Shown here: one piece after another, positions 7,574-16,090 of the stretch
Layout: each line of letters starts with the position of its first letter
How positions within the stretch are numbered: the first letter of the stretch is position 1
Source of the DNA: Rubripirellula amarantea
GTDB lineage: Bacteria; Planctomycetota; Planctomycetia; Pirellulales; Pirellulaceae
DNA: 64,000 bases
Direction: 5' to 3'
Assembly (NCBI RefSeq): GCF_007859865.1
Contig: NZ_SJPI01000001.1
Span: 3,285,406-3,349,405 of the forward strand
Notes under the pieces: model-generated
Database searches by the model: none
What the model saw: the letters and a program-made list of their open reading frames with translations, nothing else
What the model was told of the DNA's origin: nothing
Position numbers and translations under genes: made by a program

Positions 7574-10330
7574 TCAGTCCAGGTAAGCGAATTCGTTCAG
7601 GTTAAACAGCACCAAGCACACCTGCGCGAGCCCCCGTGTGCTCGCGTCCAAATCAGCCGGTTCGACATCGGGTTGGTACGCTTGGTAGGCGGGCATTTCT
7701 TCTTCGAAGCTGTACGGTTCGCCTGTTTTTTCCGCCATCGCGGTCCGTTGAATCTTGCTGGGAAGGTTCTTCCTTGTGTATGACTTATTTGCTTCTTCGT
7801 CAGTTGCATTCACCCAATGTTCAATGCATGCTGCAGATTCATCGCTGCTAGGGGTGCGACCTAAAGTCAGCTCGAACGCTCGATGAATCGTAGCAACGTC
7901 GTCACGTTTTTCTTGGGCTAGCCGAACCGCCAGACCGAAGGCACGGTCAAGCACCTCGTCGGAATTAAAAAGTGTCAAGGCTTGGGGAGCGACGGTCGAG
8001 GTTTCCCGCAGTTCGCACGACTTGTCTGGCCCTGGTTGATTGAAGGATTCCAAGAAGGGGTCACGCAATCCTCGCAACTTTTCCGCGTAAAGACTGCGAC
8101 GATTCCTTTGACTCGGCAGAGGATCAGGCTCGTAAACGGAAGCCGTGCCCCCCATGATTTGACGTGGCTGAAACGCAACCTCCAGGTTCATGTCGGGCCG
8201 CGCCGGGATGCCTCCCACTTGTCGATTCAACTCATCGCTTGCCCAAAGCATTGCGTCACGCAGTTCTTCCGCCGTCAGCCGTCGTGGCAAAAAGGAAGCA
8301 TAGAGAGTTTGATTGGGATCAAGTTCAGCTTCCCGGTCGGGATCGGGATGCTGACTGCTTCGGCGATACGTGCTGGACGTCATGATGAGCTCGTTGAGCT
8401 GCTTAACGGACCAGTTGTGTTCCATGAACCATGCGGCAAGGTAGTCCAGCAACTCGGGATGCGTTGGGGAGCCACCCGTGCCGCCAAGATTGTTCGGATT
8501 GGCAGCCAACCCTTTGCCGAAGTGCCATGACCAAACTCGATTGACCATGACTCGCGCGGTCAACGGATTTTGAGGGTTGGTTATCCAATCCGCCAACGCA
8601 AGACGACGCTTTCCTTTCCCGCCGGGGAACGGAGCATGCGTGAAGCCAGCGAGCGTTTCGGCAGCACTTAGAGCACCCGGAACGACGGTATCGCCTAGAG
8701 CGTACGCGCTACCGCCGGTGAGGATCGTGTCGGTTGGCACCTCACCAGAGTTCCAAGGCGAATTGGGTAGCAAAATGCGGCCGTTAACACTTTTCCTTTG
8801 AACCGTCGCACCCGTGTAGACCGCCAATGCGATTGGCTTGGTTCGGTCGAGTTCCCATTGATGTCGTTGGATGTTTTTCATCAATCGGCTTTGCGATGCT
8901 TCATCGCCGGGGGCCAGTCCATTGTCGCCGACCTTTGCACTACCGGTTTCAGCTTTGCGATTTTTCGAGACGCTTTGGTTGAGTTCAGCGAGTTGCCGTT
9001 GATAGGCAGCGATCTTGGCCGTGACCCATTCAGCGGATTCTTCAAAACCGGATTTGTTCTCGGAGCTTAAGAAGCGGGCGCGACGCTCGGCGAACTGTGT
9101 CGTGGAGAATACCGCCATCATGGAATAATAGTCGCGCGTCGGAACGGGATCGAACTTGTGGTCATGGCACTTGCAACACTGCATCGCATGCCCGAGAAAA
9201 GTTTGACCCACCGAATCGGTGACATCATCCAACCATTGCTGGCGAGTTTCTTTGAAAACGCTCATGCTGGTTTGTTCCCACGGGCCCATTCGCAGGAATC
9301 CCGTCGCGATCAAATGCTCGGGATCTTCGTCGTCGATCTCGTCGCCGGCAATCTGTTCGCGGACAAAATCGTTGTATGGCTTGTCGTCGTTGAACGCTCG
9401 CACGACGTAGTCGCGGTACCGCCAGGCATTGGGTCGGCTGTAGTCATTGGCAAAACCAGCCGAGTCCGCGTAGCGCACCACATCGAGCCAATGCAATCCA
9501 AAGTGCTCACCAAAGTGAGGTGACTTCATCAATCGAGTTACATAATTGCGAACGGCTGAATCCGGATCACGCTCGTACTTCGAAGCAAATTCTTCAACGT
9601 CGCGAGGCAAGGGCGGCAAGCCGGTTAAACCAAAAGTGATTCGTCGAACTAGCTTGCTGGCCTCAGCCGGCGGGGCGGAGGGCAACTGAGTTATTAAGAG
9701 TTGACGATTGATGAACCAGTCGACGGGATGCTCGCCGGGCGGGACCGTTGCAAGCTTCAGCGGCCGGTAGGCCCAAAGCTTAGGAGGCTCATACCTTCGG
9801 TTTTGCCAATCCTCGGAAAGTGCCTTGGACGTTAGGACCCGCTCGCCTTCGGCATACTGATCTTGAATCTGCCGTACTCGGTCCTCACGCGGCCATACCG
9901 CGCCAGTGTTAATCCAATCTCGCAGCCAATCGAGTTCCTGCGGCGAAAGTTGCTCGGATTCCTTTGGCGGCATCTGAGTCCAATCATCGCTTTGCCGCGT
10001 TGCCGCCAAGTACAAGGCACTCAGTTCAGCTTTACCCGCCACGATCGCCGGTTCTTCACTGTCGCCGCCTTCCATGATCCCCGCAAGTGAGCGAACATCC
10101 AGAGATCCTTCGACGGAATCAGGATCGCTGCCATGGCATCCAAAACACTTTTCACGAAGCAGCGGTGCGATATATCGGGCGAACAGGATCTCGGATTCTT
10201 CTTGGTCGAGTGCCTGATCGTTAAGACCGTCGTCGGCAAACACTTCGCCCGTTGAACGCAAGTCGTGAAAGCTTACGCCGAGCGTCGCAACGGTGCCGAC
10301 AAAGATAAGACTGAGAATTTGCTTGTTCAT
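7574..10330 (-). CDS. PSCyt1/DUF1549/DUF1553 planctomycete protein
   Basis: The 918-residue protein has an N-terminal signal peptide, then the planctomycete cytochrome domain PSCyt1 with one heme motif (REKCFGCHG, near residue 60), then DUF1549 (residues about 205-420; SKLVRRITFGLTGLPPLPRDVEEF) and DUF1553 (about 560-830; LADWITNPQNPLTARVMVNRVWSWHFGKGLAANPNNLGGTGG). A second CKCHDHKFDPVPTRDYY block matches the conserved CxxCHxHKxDP site of DUF1549. Only one typical CxxCH heme site is seen. The ATG at 10330 follows AGGTCAG. It is the first gene of a two-gene operon with the DUF1501 gene. A secreted redox-linked protein is inferred; no substrate is known. Confidence 0.92.
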   Translation of the reverse strand: MNKQILSLIFVGTVATLGVSFHDLRSTGEVFADDGLNDQALDQEESEILFARYIAPLLREKCFGCHGSDPDSVEGSLDVRSLAGIMEGGDSEEPAIVAGKAELSALYLAATRQSDDWTQMPPKESEQLSPQELDWLRDWINTGAVWPREDRVRQIQDQYAEGERVLTSKALSEDWQNRRYEPPKLWAYRPLKLATVPPGEHPVDWFINRQLLITQLPSAPPAEASKLVRRITFGLTGLPPLPRDVEEFASKYERDPDSAVRNYVTRLMKSPHFGEHFGLHWLDVVRYADSAGFANDYSRPNAWRYRDYVVRAFNDDKPYNDFVREQIAGDEIDDEDPEHLIATGFLRMGPWEQTSMSVFKETRQQWLDDVTDSVGQTFLGHAMQCCKCHDHKFDPVPTRDYYSMMAVFSTTQFAERRARFLSSENKSGFEESAEWVTAKIAAYQRQLAELNQSVSKNRKAETGSAKVGDNGLAPGDEASQSRLMKNIQRHQWELDRTKPIALAVYTGATVQRKSVNGRILLPNSPWNSGEVPTDTILTGGSAYALGDTVVPGALSAAETLAGFTHAPFPGGKGKRRLALADWITNPQNPLTARVMVNRVWSWHFGKGLAANPNNLGGTGGSPTHPELLDYLAAWFMEHNWSVKQLNELIMTSSTYRRSSQHPDPDREAELDPNQTLYASFLPRRLTAEELRDAMLWASDELNRQVGGIPARPDMNLEVAFQPRQIMGGTASVYEPDPLPSQRNRRSLYAEKLRGLRDPFLESFNQPGPDKSCELRETSTVAPQALTLFNSDEVLDRAFGLAVRLAQEKRDDVATIHRAFELTLGRTPSSDESAACIEHWVNATDEEANKSYTRKNLPSKIQRTAMAEKTGEPYSFEEEMPAYQAYQPDVEPADLDASTRGLAQVCLVLFNLNEFAYLD

Positions 10331-10499
10331 TTTCTGACCTGGTTAAACGCCAGTCTACCCAAGTCAGTGCTTCGCCTGTGGGACGAACGGATTGCTCGCA
10401 GGTGCCGACGTCGCTGCTGATATGGATCTGCGCCGTTCCGCATGTGGGGGCTGTGAAATCCAGCGTGTCTCTTGCTGGCCACCAAGTGCGATCGAGAAA

Positions 10500-10982
10500 C
10501 TATTTTGGTTCAAGGAAGGCAAGGTGATGAGCGGCGTGAAGCAGAGTGACCTTGGTCCAGACTTCGCGATCCATTACGCCGAAAAGTGGAGAGGGTTGAA
10601 GCGGGCCATCAAAGTGCTTCATGCGATGGATAACTTCGGTGAGTTGGTCGACTCCCGCCTGATCGGTCATTTCGTTGGACGGGACCACTGTCTGAGGTGC
10701 CGTGGGGGTGCCGGCTTTGAAGCCTTCGGTGAGCAGAGTGGCTTCCATTCGCTTAATGATTCCAAGCCCTTTCATTGCTGAAAAAACAAGGCGAAGCACG
10801 AAAGGAGGGCGAGGAAATCCGTCCATCGGAAACCGCGTCCACTCGGCCAAGTGAAAGCACGCTTGGCCCAAAGTCCAGTTCCCGCGGGAAACGTAGCCAG
10901 TATGAAGTAGTTGATTTGCTTCCTGGATGATATCGTCGAGTGATTCAAATCGAAGCGGTCGTTTCTGTGATTCCTTAGCCAT
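10500..10982 (-). CDS. DUF1569 (DinB-like) protein
   Basis: The 160-residue protein matches the DUF1569 family, a DinB/YfiT-type four-helix bundle. The conserved block NWTLGQACFHLAEWT (residues 35-49) and the C-terminal HAAHHLAFLEPK supply the His residues that would bind a metal. FPRPPFVLRLVFSAMKGL in the middle is also family-typical. No signal peptide is present. DinB-like proteins are often metal-dependent thiol transferases or hydrolases, but DUF1569 itself is uncharacterised. It stands alone between the DUF1549 gene promoter region and the SMP-30 gene. Confidence 0.85.
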   Translation of the reverse strand: MAKESQKRPLRFESLDDIIQEANQLLHTGYVSRGNWTLGQACFHLAEWTRFPMDGFPRPPFVLRLVFSAMKGLGIIKRMEATLLTEGFKAGTPTAPQTVVPSNEMTDQAGVDQLTEVIHRMKHFDGPLQPSPLFGVMDREVWTKVTLLHAAHHLAFLEPK

Positions 10983-11145
10983 GACGATCCACCTTCACTC
11001 CTGTGTAAAAAACTATTAAGTAAAAATCAAAGACGGCTCACCACGATCTATGCAGTTTCGCTGTTTGGGCGATTGTTGCCTGCACGAAACTTGATTGAAC
11101 CGATGCTGAACCGATGCTGAACTTCCGGGGCCAATGATCTTATCG

Positions 11146-12153
11146 CTATCGAATTTGATAACCCGGGGCCGCCGTGCGAACGCTCCACAGTGATCCGCCT
11201 GCGGTCACAAAAAGAGTTTGCCCGTCGTTCCCGCCGAAGGCGCAGTTGGTGGTTTCATCCCGAGGAATGGCAACAAAGTCAATCTGCTTGCCTTCGCTCG
11301 AAAAGACATAGATGCCGGCGGTGGGTGGGTCTGCGGTTTCTTGCGGAAGGTGAGGTTCATTCAGGCCTGCGGCGACGTACAGACGACCGTCTCGGTCAAG
11401 CTTCATTCCATCGGGACCACGCGTGGTTCCCCAATCATAAATAAGTGTCTGGCTATCGATGTCCGGCGTGCCGTCTTTGTTCATCGCGAATCGCCATAGC
11501 TTGCGGGCACCACCCAAAGCATTGTTGTTGTCGGCGACAAACAAAAACTTATCATCCGCGGTAATAATCAAGCCGTTGGGACGGTCAACTTCGTGAGCAA
11601 TGATGCGTGTGACTTGCCCATCGAGATCGATGCGATAGATTCCTTCGACCTTCTTGCCCGATGCGTCAAGCATTTCCATGTGTTGACGATCTCCGTACTG
11701 GGGATCCGAAAAGTAAATCCGGTTCTGGGAGTCAATCGTGAGATCATTGGGCTGGTTGAACTTCATGTTCTCATACTGATCTGCCAAGACGGTGATTGAC
11801 CCATCCTGTTCCCGCCGAGTGATGCGTCGGTTCTGGGCCTCACAAATGATCAGCCTACCTTGGCGATCAAATAGCAAACCGTTAGACCCAGAATCAGCGA
11901 GGTAAACTGACGATGTACCGTCAAGGTTACGACGGTTGATATTGCCCTCACCACTCGTTAGCAAGCCGAGAGTATCGTGCCACACCGGTCCCTCACCTGC
12001 ACCTTGTTCCTGTAGTATGGTCGGTTTCCCCACGAAAACGTCGGCATGATGAATCGTAGTGGGTTGGTCAGCGAAAGTGACCGGCATCGAAAGGGAGGTC
12101 GCAGCAATGAAAAACGCAAAGCGCTTTAAGATGGAATGGCAAGTCAGCTTCAT
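11146..12153 (-). CDS. SMP-30/gluconolactonase family secreted hydrolase
   Basis: The product is 335 residues from the ATG at 12153 (a GTG at 12162 is also in frame). Residues 1-28 are a signal peptide (FFIAATSLSMPVTFADQ). The rest is a six-bladed beta-propeller of the SMP-30/gluconolactonase type: EGPVWHDTLGLLTS with the metal-binding Glu, FNQPNDLTIDSQNRIYFSDP, VDRPNGLIITADDKFLFVADN and GPDGMKLDRDGRLYVA. These enzymes hydrolyse sugar lactones with a divalent metal. The signal peptide places it in the periplasm. Its start lies only 28 bases from the start of the divergent hemoglobin gene, so each promoter must lie inside or across the neighbour's 5' end. Confidence 0.88.
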   Translation of the reverse strand: MKLTCHSILKRFAFFIAATSLSMPVTFADQPTTIHHADVFVGKPTILQEQGAGEGPVWHDTLGLLTSGEGNINRRNLDGTSSVYLADSGSNGLLFDRQGRLIICEAQNRRITRREQDGSITVLADQYENMKFNQPNDLTIDSQNRIYFSDPQYGDRQHMEMLDASGKKVEGIYRIDLDGQVTRIIAHEVDRPNGLIITADDKFLFVADNNNALGGARKLWRFAMNKDGTPDIDSQTLIYDWGTTRGPDGMKLDRDGRLYVAAGLNEPHLPQETADPPTAGIYVFSSEGKQIDFVAIPRDETTNCAFGGNDGQTLFVTAGGSLWSVRTAAPGYQIR

Positions 12154-12180
12154 GGTTGGCACTAAGTTAGGAAAACGTGA

Positions 12181-12567
12181 ATGGACGATTCAACAACATA
12201 CACCAGGCTCGGCGGCGAAGCACGTGTCAGGCAACTTGTCGACCGGTTTTATGACCTCATGTCCGAGTTGCCTGAGGCGGCAACGATCCGCAAGATGCAT
12301 GCGGACGATCTTACTGAATCTCGCGACAAGCTGTTCAAGTTTCTCAGTGGATTTTGGGGTGGGCCGTCGTTGTATGTTCAGCAGTACGGGCATCCCATGT
12401 TGCGAGCGAGGCACCTGAAGTTTCCGATCGGCGAGAGCGAGAGGGACCAATGGTTGATGTGTATGAATCAAGCCGTTGACGACTTAGTCGAGGACAGCCA
12501 ACTCGCCGCGCAGTTGAAGCAACGGTTTCTTCTTACCGCGGACCACATGCGTAATAAGCAAGGCTAA
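12181..12567 (+). CDS. Group II truncated hemoglobin
   Basis: The 128-residue protein has the signature of group II (TrHbO) globins: YTRLGGEARVRQLVDRFYDLM, IRKMH, FLSGFWGGPSLY and GHPMLRARHLKFPIG. Proximal His is His78, B10 is Tyr24 and the group-defining Trp at G8 is Trp91. It should bind heme and O2, NO or peroxide in the cytoplasm; detoxification or redox protection is known for the group. TTAGGAAAACGTGA before the ATG gives an AGGA ribosome binding site. It is head to head with the SMP-30 gene. The inverted repeat AGGCCAAAA (12567-12575) / TTTTGGCCT (12598-12606) follows the stop and may end transcription, though there is no T run. Confidence 0.93.
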   Translation: MDDSTTYTRLGGEARVRQLVDRFYDLMSELPEAATIRKMHADDLTESRDKLFKFLSGFWGGPSLYVQQYGHPMLRARHLKFPIGESERDQWLMCMNQAVDDLVEDSQLAAQLKQRFLLTADHMRNKQG

Positions 12568-12664
12568 GGCCAAAAAATCAGTGCTGTTGGTAGCAACTTT
12601 TGGCCTGCAAATCGCCCGGATTGAGGGAGGCAAAATCTGGAGCACGCGGGTGCCAACACACGAT

Positions 12665-12679
12665 TGGCACGCTCGTTGC
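12665..12679 (+). promoter_or_regulatory. Perfect sigma-54 promoter of hsp20, with palindromes at both sides
   Basis: TGGCACGCTCGTTGC followed by A is a full match to TGGCACG-N4-TTGCA with GG-N10-GC spacing. The -24 box forms the right arm of an inverted repeat GTGCCAA-N7-TTGGCAC, and a second palindrome ATTGTT-GGTCT-AACAAT (12681-12697) covers the expected transcription start. The hsp20 ATG lies 153 bases downstream of the -12. Confidence 0.8.
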
Positions 12680-12832
12680 AATTGTTGGTCTAACAATGCG
12701 ACGCTGCTGCCAAGTTGACAGATTCCGGTAACCCGGGTCTTAAGGCGAGCTGAATCTTCAGGTAAGCCGAAACTTCAATCAGGCAGGGTCGCGGTTCAAC
12801 TTAATGGTTCTCTCAATCGTGAGGATTTTGCT

Positions 12833-13279
12833 ATGAAAAATATGACACGTTCGCTTTCCAATCAAGCACTCGGTTCGGTCGGTCGCGATTTGGAGAGCTT
12901 CTTTGACCAACTTTTTAGCCCATCGGAAATTGCCAACGGCTCCGCTGCAACCACCTGGATGCCAGGCGTGACGATTTGGGAAGAGGCCGACACGTTCGGG
13001 TTGGAAATGGAATTGCCCGGAATGACGATGGATAACATCGACGTCACTTTCGATGATGGTCGATTGACGGTACATGCCAAACGAGAACGGCAAGAGTCGG
13101 AAGGGCGTACCTATCGCTACGACGATCGTGGTTGGGGTGAAGTCACTCGTGCCGTCAGGGTTCCCGAAACCGTCGATCCAGATTCGATCGAAGCGACCTA
13201 TGCCAATGGAGTGCTGCACATCCAATTGAGCAAGCGACCAGAGGTATTGCCTCGTAAGATCGAAATCAAAGCCAACTGA
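12833..13279 (+). CDS. Hsp20/alpha-crystallin small heat shock protein
   Basis: The 148-residue protein has a short N-terminal arm (residues 1-40), an alpha-crystallin domain (about 43-135; PGVTIWEEADTFGLEMELPGMTMDNIDVTFDDGRLTVHAKR, then EATYANGVLHIQL with the A-x-x-x-NGVL motif) and a C-terminal IEI anchor (KIEIKAN). It is an ATP-independent holdase in the cytoplasm. The start ATG at 12833 follows GTGAGGATTTTGCT. A perfect sigma-54 promoter at 12665-12679 and a strong terminator at 13315-13347 make it a single-gene unit. A sigma-54 site for hsp20 is unusual, as sigma-32, HrcA or ROSE control is more common. Confidence 0.95.
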   Translation: MKNMTRSLSNQALGSVGRDLESFFDQLFSPSEIANGSAATTWMPGVTIWEEADTFGLEMELPGMTMDNIDVTFDDGRLTVHAKRERQESEGRTYRYDDRGWGEVTRAVRVPETVDPDSIEATYANGVLHIQLSKRPEVLPRKIEIKAN

Positions 13280-13314
13280 TCTTTTCTTAGTCGGCACAAC
13301 AACTGATCACGATG

Positions 13315-13347
13315 CGGCAGGCAGTCACGCGACTGCTTGCCGTTTTT
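13315..13347 (+). terminator. Rho-independent terminator after hsp20
   Basis: Stem CGGCAGGCAGTC (13315-13326) / GACTGCTTGCCG (13331-13342), loop ACGC, one mismatch, followed by five T. Confidence 0.9.
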
Positions 13348-13463
13348 CATTATGTTCAGGTGTCGCGATTCTTTCACTGGCGATACTTTTTGGTGGGCAT
13401 AGGGGCTATGATCACGGCTTTCGTTGACGACCGAAACCTTTTGATGCTCGGGTACCAATTCTG

Positions 13464-14504
13464 ATGGATGACAAGGCACAGCTTCCCCCGAATACTTTCT
13501 ATGTGGAGGTTTCGGGGGCTGGACTTCCCGAGGTGGACGGCCTTTTTGTTCCATCCACGGCTCCGCCGACCAAGTCAGAATCGGGCACGGTATCGAGTCC
13601 GGGCTATTGGAACGGCAAAATGGCATGGGATCGGGCAGACGGTAAGTCGGCTCGTAGCCCAGCGCTTTCTTATTCTAATAGCTATCAGTCGTGGCGCATT
13701 TGTCGACTTGATGGGCATCTGGCCTACGATATTACTGGCGACGAAGAATTGCCGCCGACCGATAGAGCATGGCACGTGTATAAGAAGGGCGTTGCACCGG
13801 CTCCCAATGTGGTCTTGCATCACTATGACCCAAGAGAACCGTGTCCTCACCCGAACGTCGTATTTGTCCTCGGCGGGCCTGGCGCCGGCAAAGGGACTAT
13901 GTGCGAACTTGCCCAATCGCAACTTGGTTGGACTCACCTATCCGCGGGTGATCTTTTGCGTACGGAACTGGACGGCGGCGGACCGAACGCGGCAACTATC
14001 CGGGAATTCACGACCGCTGGGAAATTGGTTCCCAATCATATTGTCGTTGCCATTCTTCGCGGTGCGATGGAAAGGATTACCCGGACGACTGGCAAGAACA
14101 ACTTTTTGCTGGACGGGTTTCCTCGTTCACTTGGCAACTTAGAAGGCTGGTACGAAATCTTTGGTCGCGATTCGGAACTGCCAAAGATGTTGTATTTCGA
14201 ATGCCCTTATGCCGTTTTGGAAAAGCGGATTTTAAGCCGAGCGAAATACACTGGACGCAGCGATGACAATGTCGTCAGTCTTAAGCAGAGGTTTGATACC
14301 TTTAAGGAAGAAACGCTCCCCACCGTTGAACTTTTTCGAAGCAAAGGGAAATGCGTCGAAGTGGACACCAGCCAAGACCGTCAGGCTGTCTATGCATTGG
14401 TTGCTGAGCATTTGGCCCCGCACACCAATCAAACGCTCGCGGCGAAACCTTTATCTGAAAGAGCCGAGATGTTGCTCGGACTGCGACCGTTTCCCAAAGA
14501 CTAG
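13464..14504 (+). CDS. UMP-CMP kinase-like nucleoside monophosphate kinase with N-terminal extra domain
   Basis: The product is 346 residues. Residues 133-325 are a nucleoside monophosphate kinase of the UMP-CMP kinase branch: P-loop VFVLGGPGAGKGTMC (near 135-148), THLSAGDLLRTE, the NMP-binding GKLVPNHIV, FLLDGFPRSLGNLEGW and a lid with GRSDDN. This pattern is the one of eukaryotic UMP-CMP kinase rather than bacterial Adk or Cmk. Residues 10-120 form a separate domain (FYVEVSGAGLPEVDGLF, YQSWRICRLDGHLAYDI, PPTDRAWHV) resembling a small Gly/Trp-rich module I associate with algal and diatom proteins. It would phosphorylate UMP or CMP with ATP in the cytoplasm. The start has only a weak ribosome binding site. 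A eukaryotic origin or fusion is possible. Confidence 0.8.
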   Translation: MDDKAQLPPNTFYVEVSGAGLPEVDGLFVPSTAPPTKSESGTVSSPGYWNGKMAWDRADGKSARSPALSYSNSYQSWRICRLDGHLAYDITGDEELPPTDRAWHVYKKGVAPAPNVVLHHYDPREPCPHPNVVFVLGGPGAGKGTMCELAQSQLGWTHLSAGDLLRTELDGGGPNAATIREFTTAGKLVPNHIVVAILRGAMERITRTTGKNNFLLDGFPRSLGNLEGWYEIFGRDSELPKMLYFECPYAVLEKRILSRAKYTGRSDDNVVSLKQRFDTFKEETLPTVELFRSKGKCVEVDTSQDRQAVYALVAEHLAPHTNQTLAAKPLSERAEMLLGLRPFPKD

Positions 14505-14572
14505 CTTGTTGCTCTTGCACAGCATTGTTTCCGCTGCATCATTTCCGCAGCATTGTTTTCAAAGTATCGCTG

Positions 14573-15589
14573 CTACAGCATCGTTGTCGTGTAGAAGTAC
14601 TGCATGCTGAAGTACAAGGTCACCGCTGTTAACAAACTGCCGCCAATCACCACGGCGCCCCAGCGCCGAGTGCGTTTGATTTGCCACCACATGACCAAAC
14701 CGGTGATCGCCCACGACACCATGGCGATCCCCATAAGGTCAGCGAGTAAGGTCCAGAAAAACCTCGCATTCCAATGGGGTGATTGTCCATGCACGGTATG
14801 CAACCGCATCATGAATTCTCGCATGTTCATACCGGTACCTTCCAACCGAGTGACATCGACATGACCATCATTAAGCACGTACGTGATTCGAGCGGGCTCG
14901 CCGTCAACTTCGGCCAGGAAGTTCAGTTTGGTCCATCCATGCATCTTTAGTTCACCAGTGTGTTCGATTCCGACTTGCGGCAAGATCATGGATGCGGACT
15001 GTCGAGCCAGTGACGACGGTGCACGATCAAGCTTGATCGACTTCACGGCCGGAATCAGCCGTTTGGCAGGTGGCTTCTGATCGCGACTGACAATCTCTGC
15101 TTGCTGAACCAGTGGGTTGAGCCGGACGACGTGATTCTTTCCCTGGTGGTTGGTCACGAACATCGGCCAGTTGGTGAAGGCGGCTTCGTGATTTTCGTTC
15201 AGTCGAATTTCGGCGTCGCTTTGCTCACGCAGTGCGACGACGATCTGGTCCGCCAATTGTTCAGGACTTGGGAACTCGGCCATCGGCGTGCTGGACACGA
15301 TGCTTGCCGGAACGGGGTTGATTTCGACATCCGGAAACAGCCCCTGGTGAGTAAACATCGGCCCCGTGACTCCGTAGAGCATGACCCAGGGAAGCAGGAA
15401 AAGTCCCAAATACAGGTGGGCTCGCCGGGCAACCATGATCAACTTTCCGGCTCTTCGTTTGCGCGGTCGTTTGAATACGACGCTGCCGGAATCGCTCAGG
15501 GTATCAAGGTTAGATTCTTGGTCGCTCGCGACATTTTCGGCCGATGCTGGTGCGCTAGATGGCTCTACGGTGGGACCTGTTTCTCGCAT
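14573..15589 (-). CDS. PepSY-domain membrane protein
   Basis: The 338-residue protein has a disordered, Ser/Glu-rich cytoplasmic N-terminus, then three or four membrane segments: about 57-80 (RRAHLYLGLFLLPWVMLYGVTG), 278-303 (FFWTLLADLMGIAMVSWAITGLVMWW) and 312-330 (WGAVVIGGSLLTAVTLYF). This is the PepSY-associated TM plan, with a periplasmic domain between. Conserved RxxHxYLGL and HGQSPHWNARFFWTLLADLMG blocks fit this family. PepSY_TM proteins are often linked to iron uptake or to flavin/iron reduction, but none of these partners is visible here. It is a single gene convergent with the UMP-CMP kinase gene. Confidence 0.8.
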   Translation of the reverse strand: MRETGPTVEPSSAPASAENVASDQESNLDTLSDSGSVVFKRPRKRRAGKLIMVARRAHLYLGLFLLPWVMLYGVTGPMFTHQGLFPDVEINPVPASIVSSTPMAEFPSPEQLADQIVVALREQSDAEIRLNENHEAAFTNWPMFVTNHQGKNHVVRLNPLVQQAEIVSRDQKPPAKRLIPAVKSIKLDRAPSSLARQSASMILPQVGIEHTGELKMHGWTKLNFLAEVDGEPARITYVLNDGHVDVTRLEGTGMNMREFMMRLHTVHGQSPHWNARFFWTLLADLMGIAMVSWAITGLVMWWQIKRTRRWGAVVIGGSLLTAVTLYFSMQYFYTTTML

Positions 15590-15846
15590 GGGACGTAGCT
15601 TTTGAGATTGAATATGGCGATTGAAATCAATACGACGTGGGAACGTTAAAATACAACGGCCCCAATCGTCGGCGACTCAACCGCGAACCACAAGACCACT
15701 GCGACCTTGAGGCACGAGTCGCCAATCAAAAGCACATCCCATCAAGATCGCATCGCCTGTCCAACACCGAAACCGGGTGTCGTGCATTCCTAGCCTTGGC
15801 ATGAACGCATTCAGATAGAACGCACTCGCCCAGTGCGAACGCCGAG

Positions 15847-16050
15847 TCAGGTTCCACGCGGTTTATTGCTCGGGTCCGGTTCTGCTGAACTAGAGTTCGA
15901 CGAGTCAAGGTTCGACGATTCGAGGTTCGACGGGTCAAGGTTAGTCGAGTCAAGCTCCGCACGATTTGCACGCGAAGCCATCCACATCACCATGCCTGTG
16001 AAGAGCGAGGCTAGGATTTCGACAGGCAGGAGAAGGATGCGGCGGATCAT
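15847..16050 (-). CDS. Small membrane protein with a pentapeptide repeat tail
   Basis: The frame encodes 67 residues. Residues 1-26 form one membrane segment (RRILLLPVEILASLFTGMVMWMAS), followed by a basic turn and then a repeat tail of four five-residue units (LDSTN, LDPSN, LESSN, LDSSN) encoded by a 15-bp tandem DNA repeat at 15895-15954. The unit A/L-D/E-x-S-N resembles pentapeptide repeats. It starts 40 bases after the transglutaminase gene on the same strand, so it is probably the last gene of that operon. No clear ribosome binding site is seen and the repeat number may vary. No function can be given. Confidence 0.5.
   Translation of the reverse strand: MIRRILLLPVEILASLFTGMVMWMASRANRAELDSTNLDPSNLESSNLDSSNSSSAEPDPSNKPRGT
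15895..15954 (-). repeat. Four tandem 15-bp repeats inside a coding region
   Basis: On the plus strand the units are GTTCGACGAGTCAAG, GTTCGACGATTCGAG, GTTCGACGGGTCAAG and GTTAGTCGAGTCAAG. Unit length is a multiple of three, so copy changes keep the frame of the small protein. Confidence 0.85.
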
Positions 16051-16090
16051 GTTGACAGTTCTTGCGGAAGCTCGGAATTGAAAATCTTCG

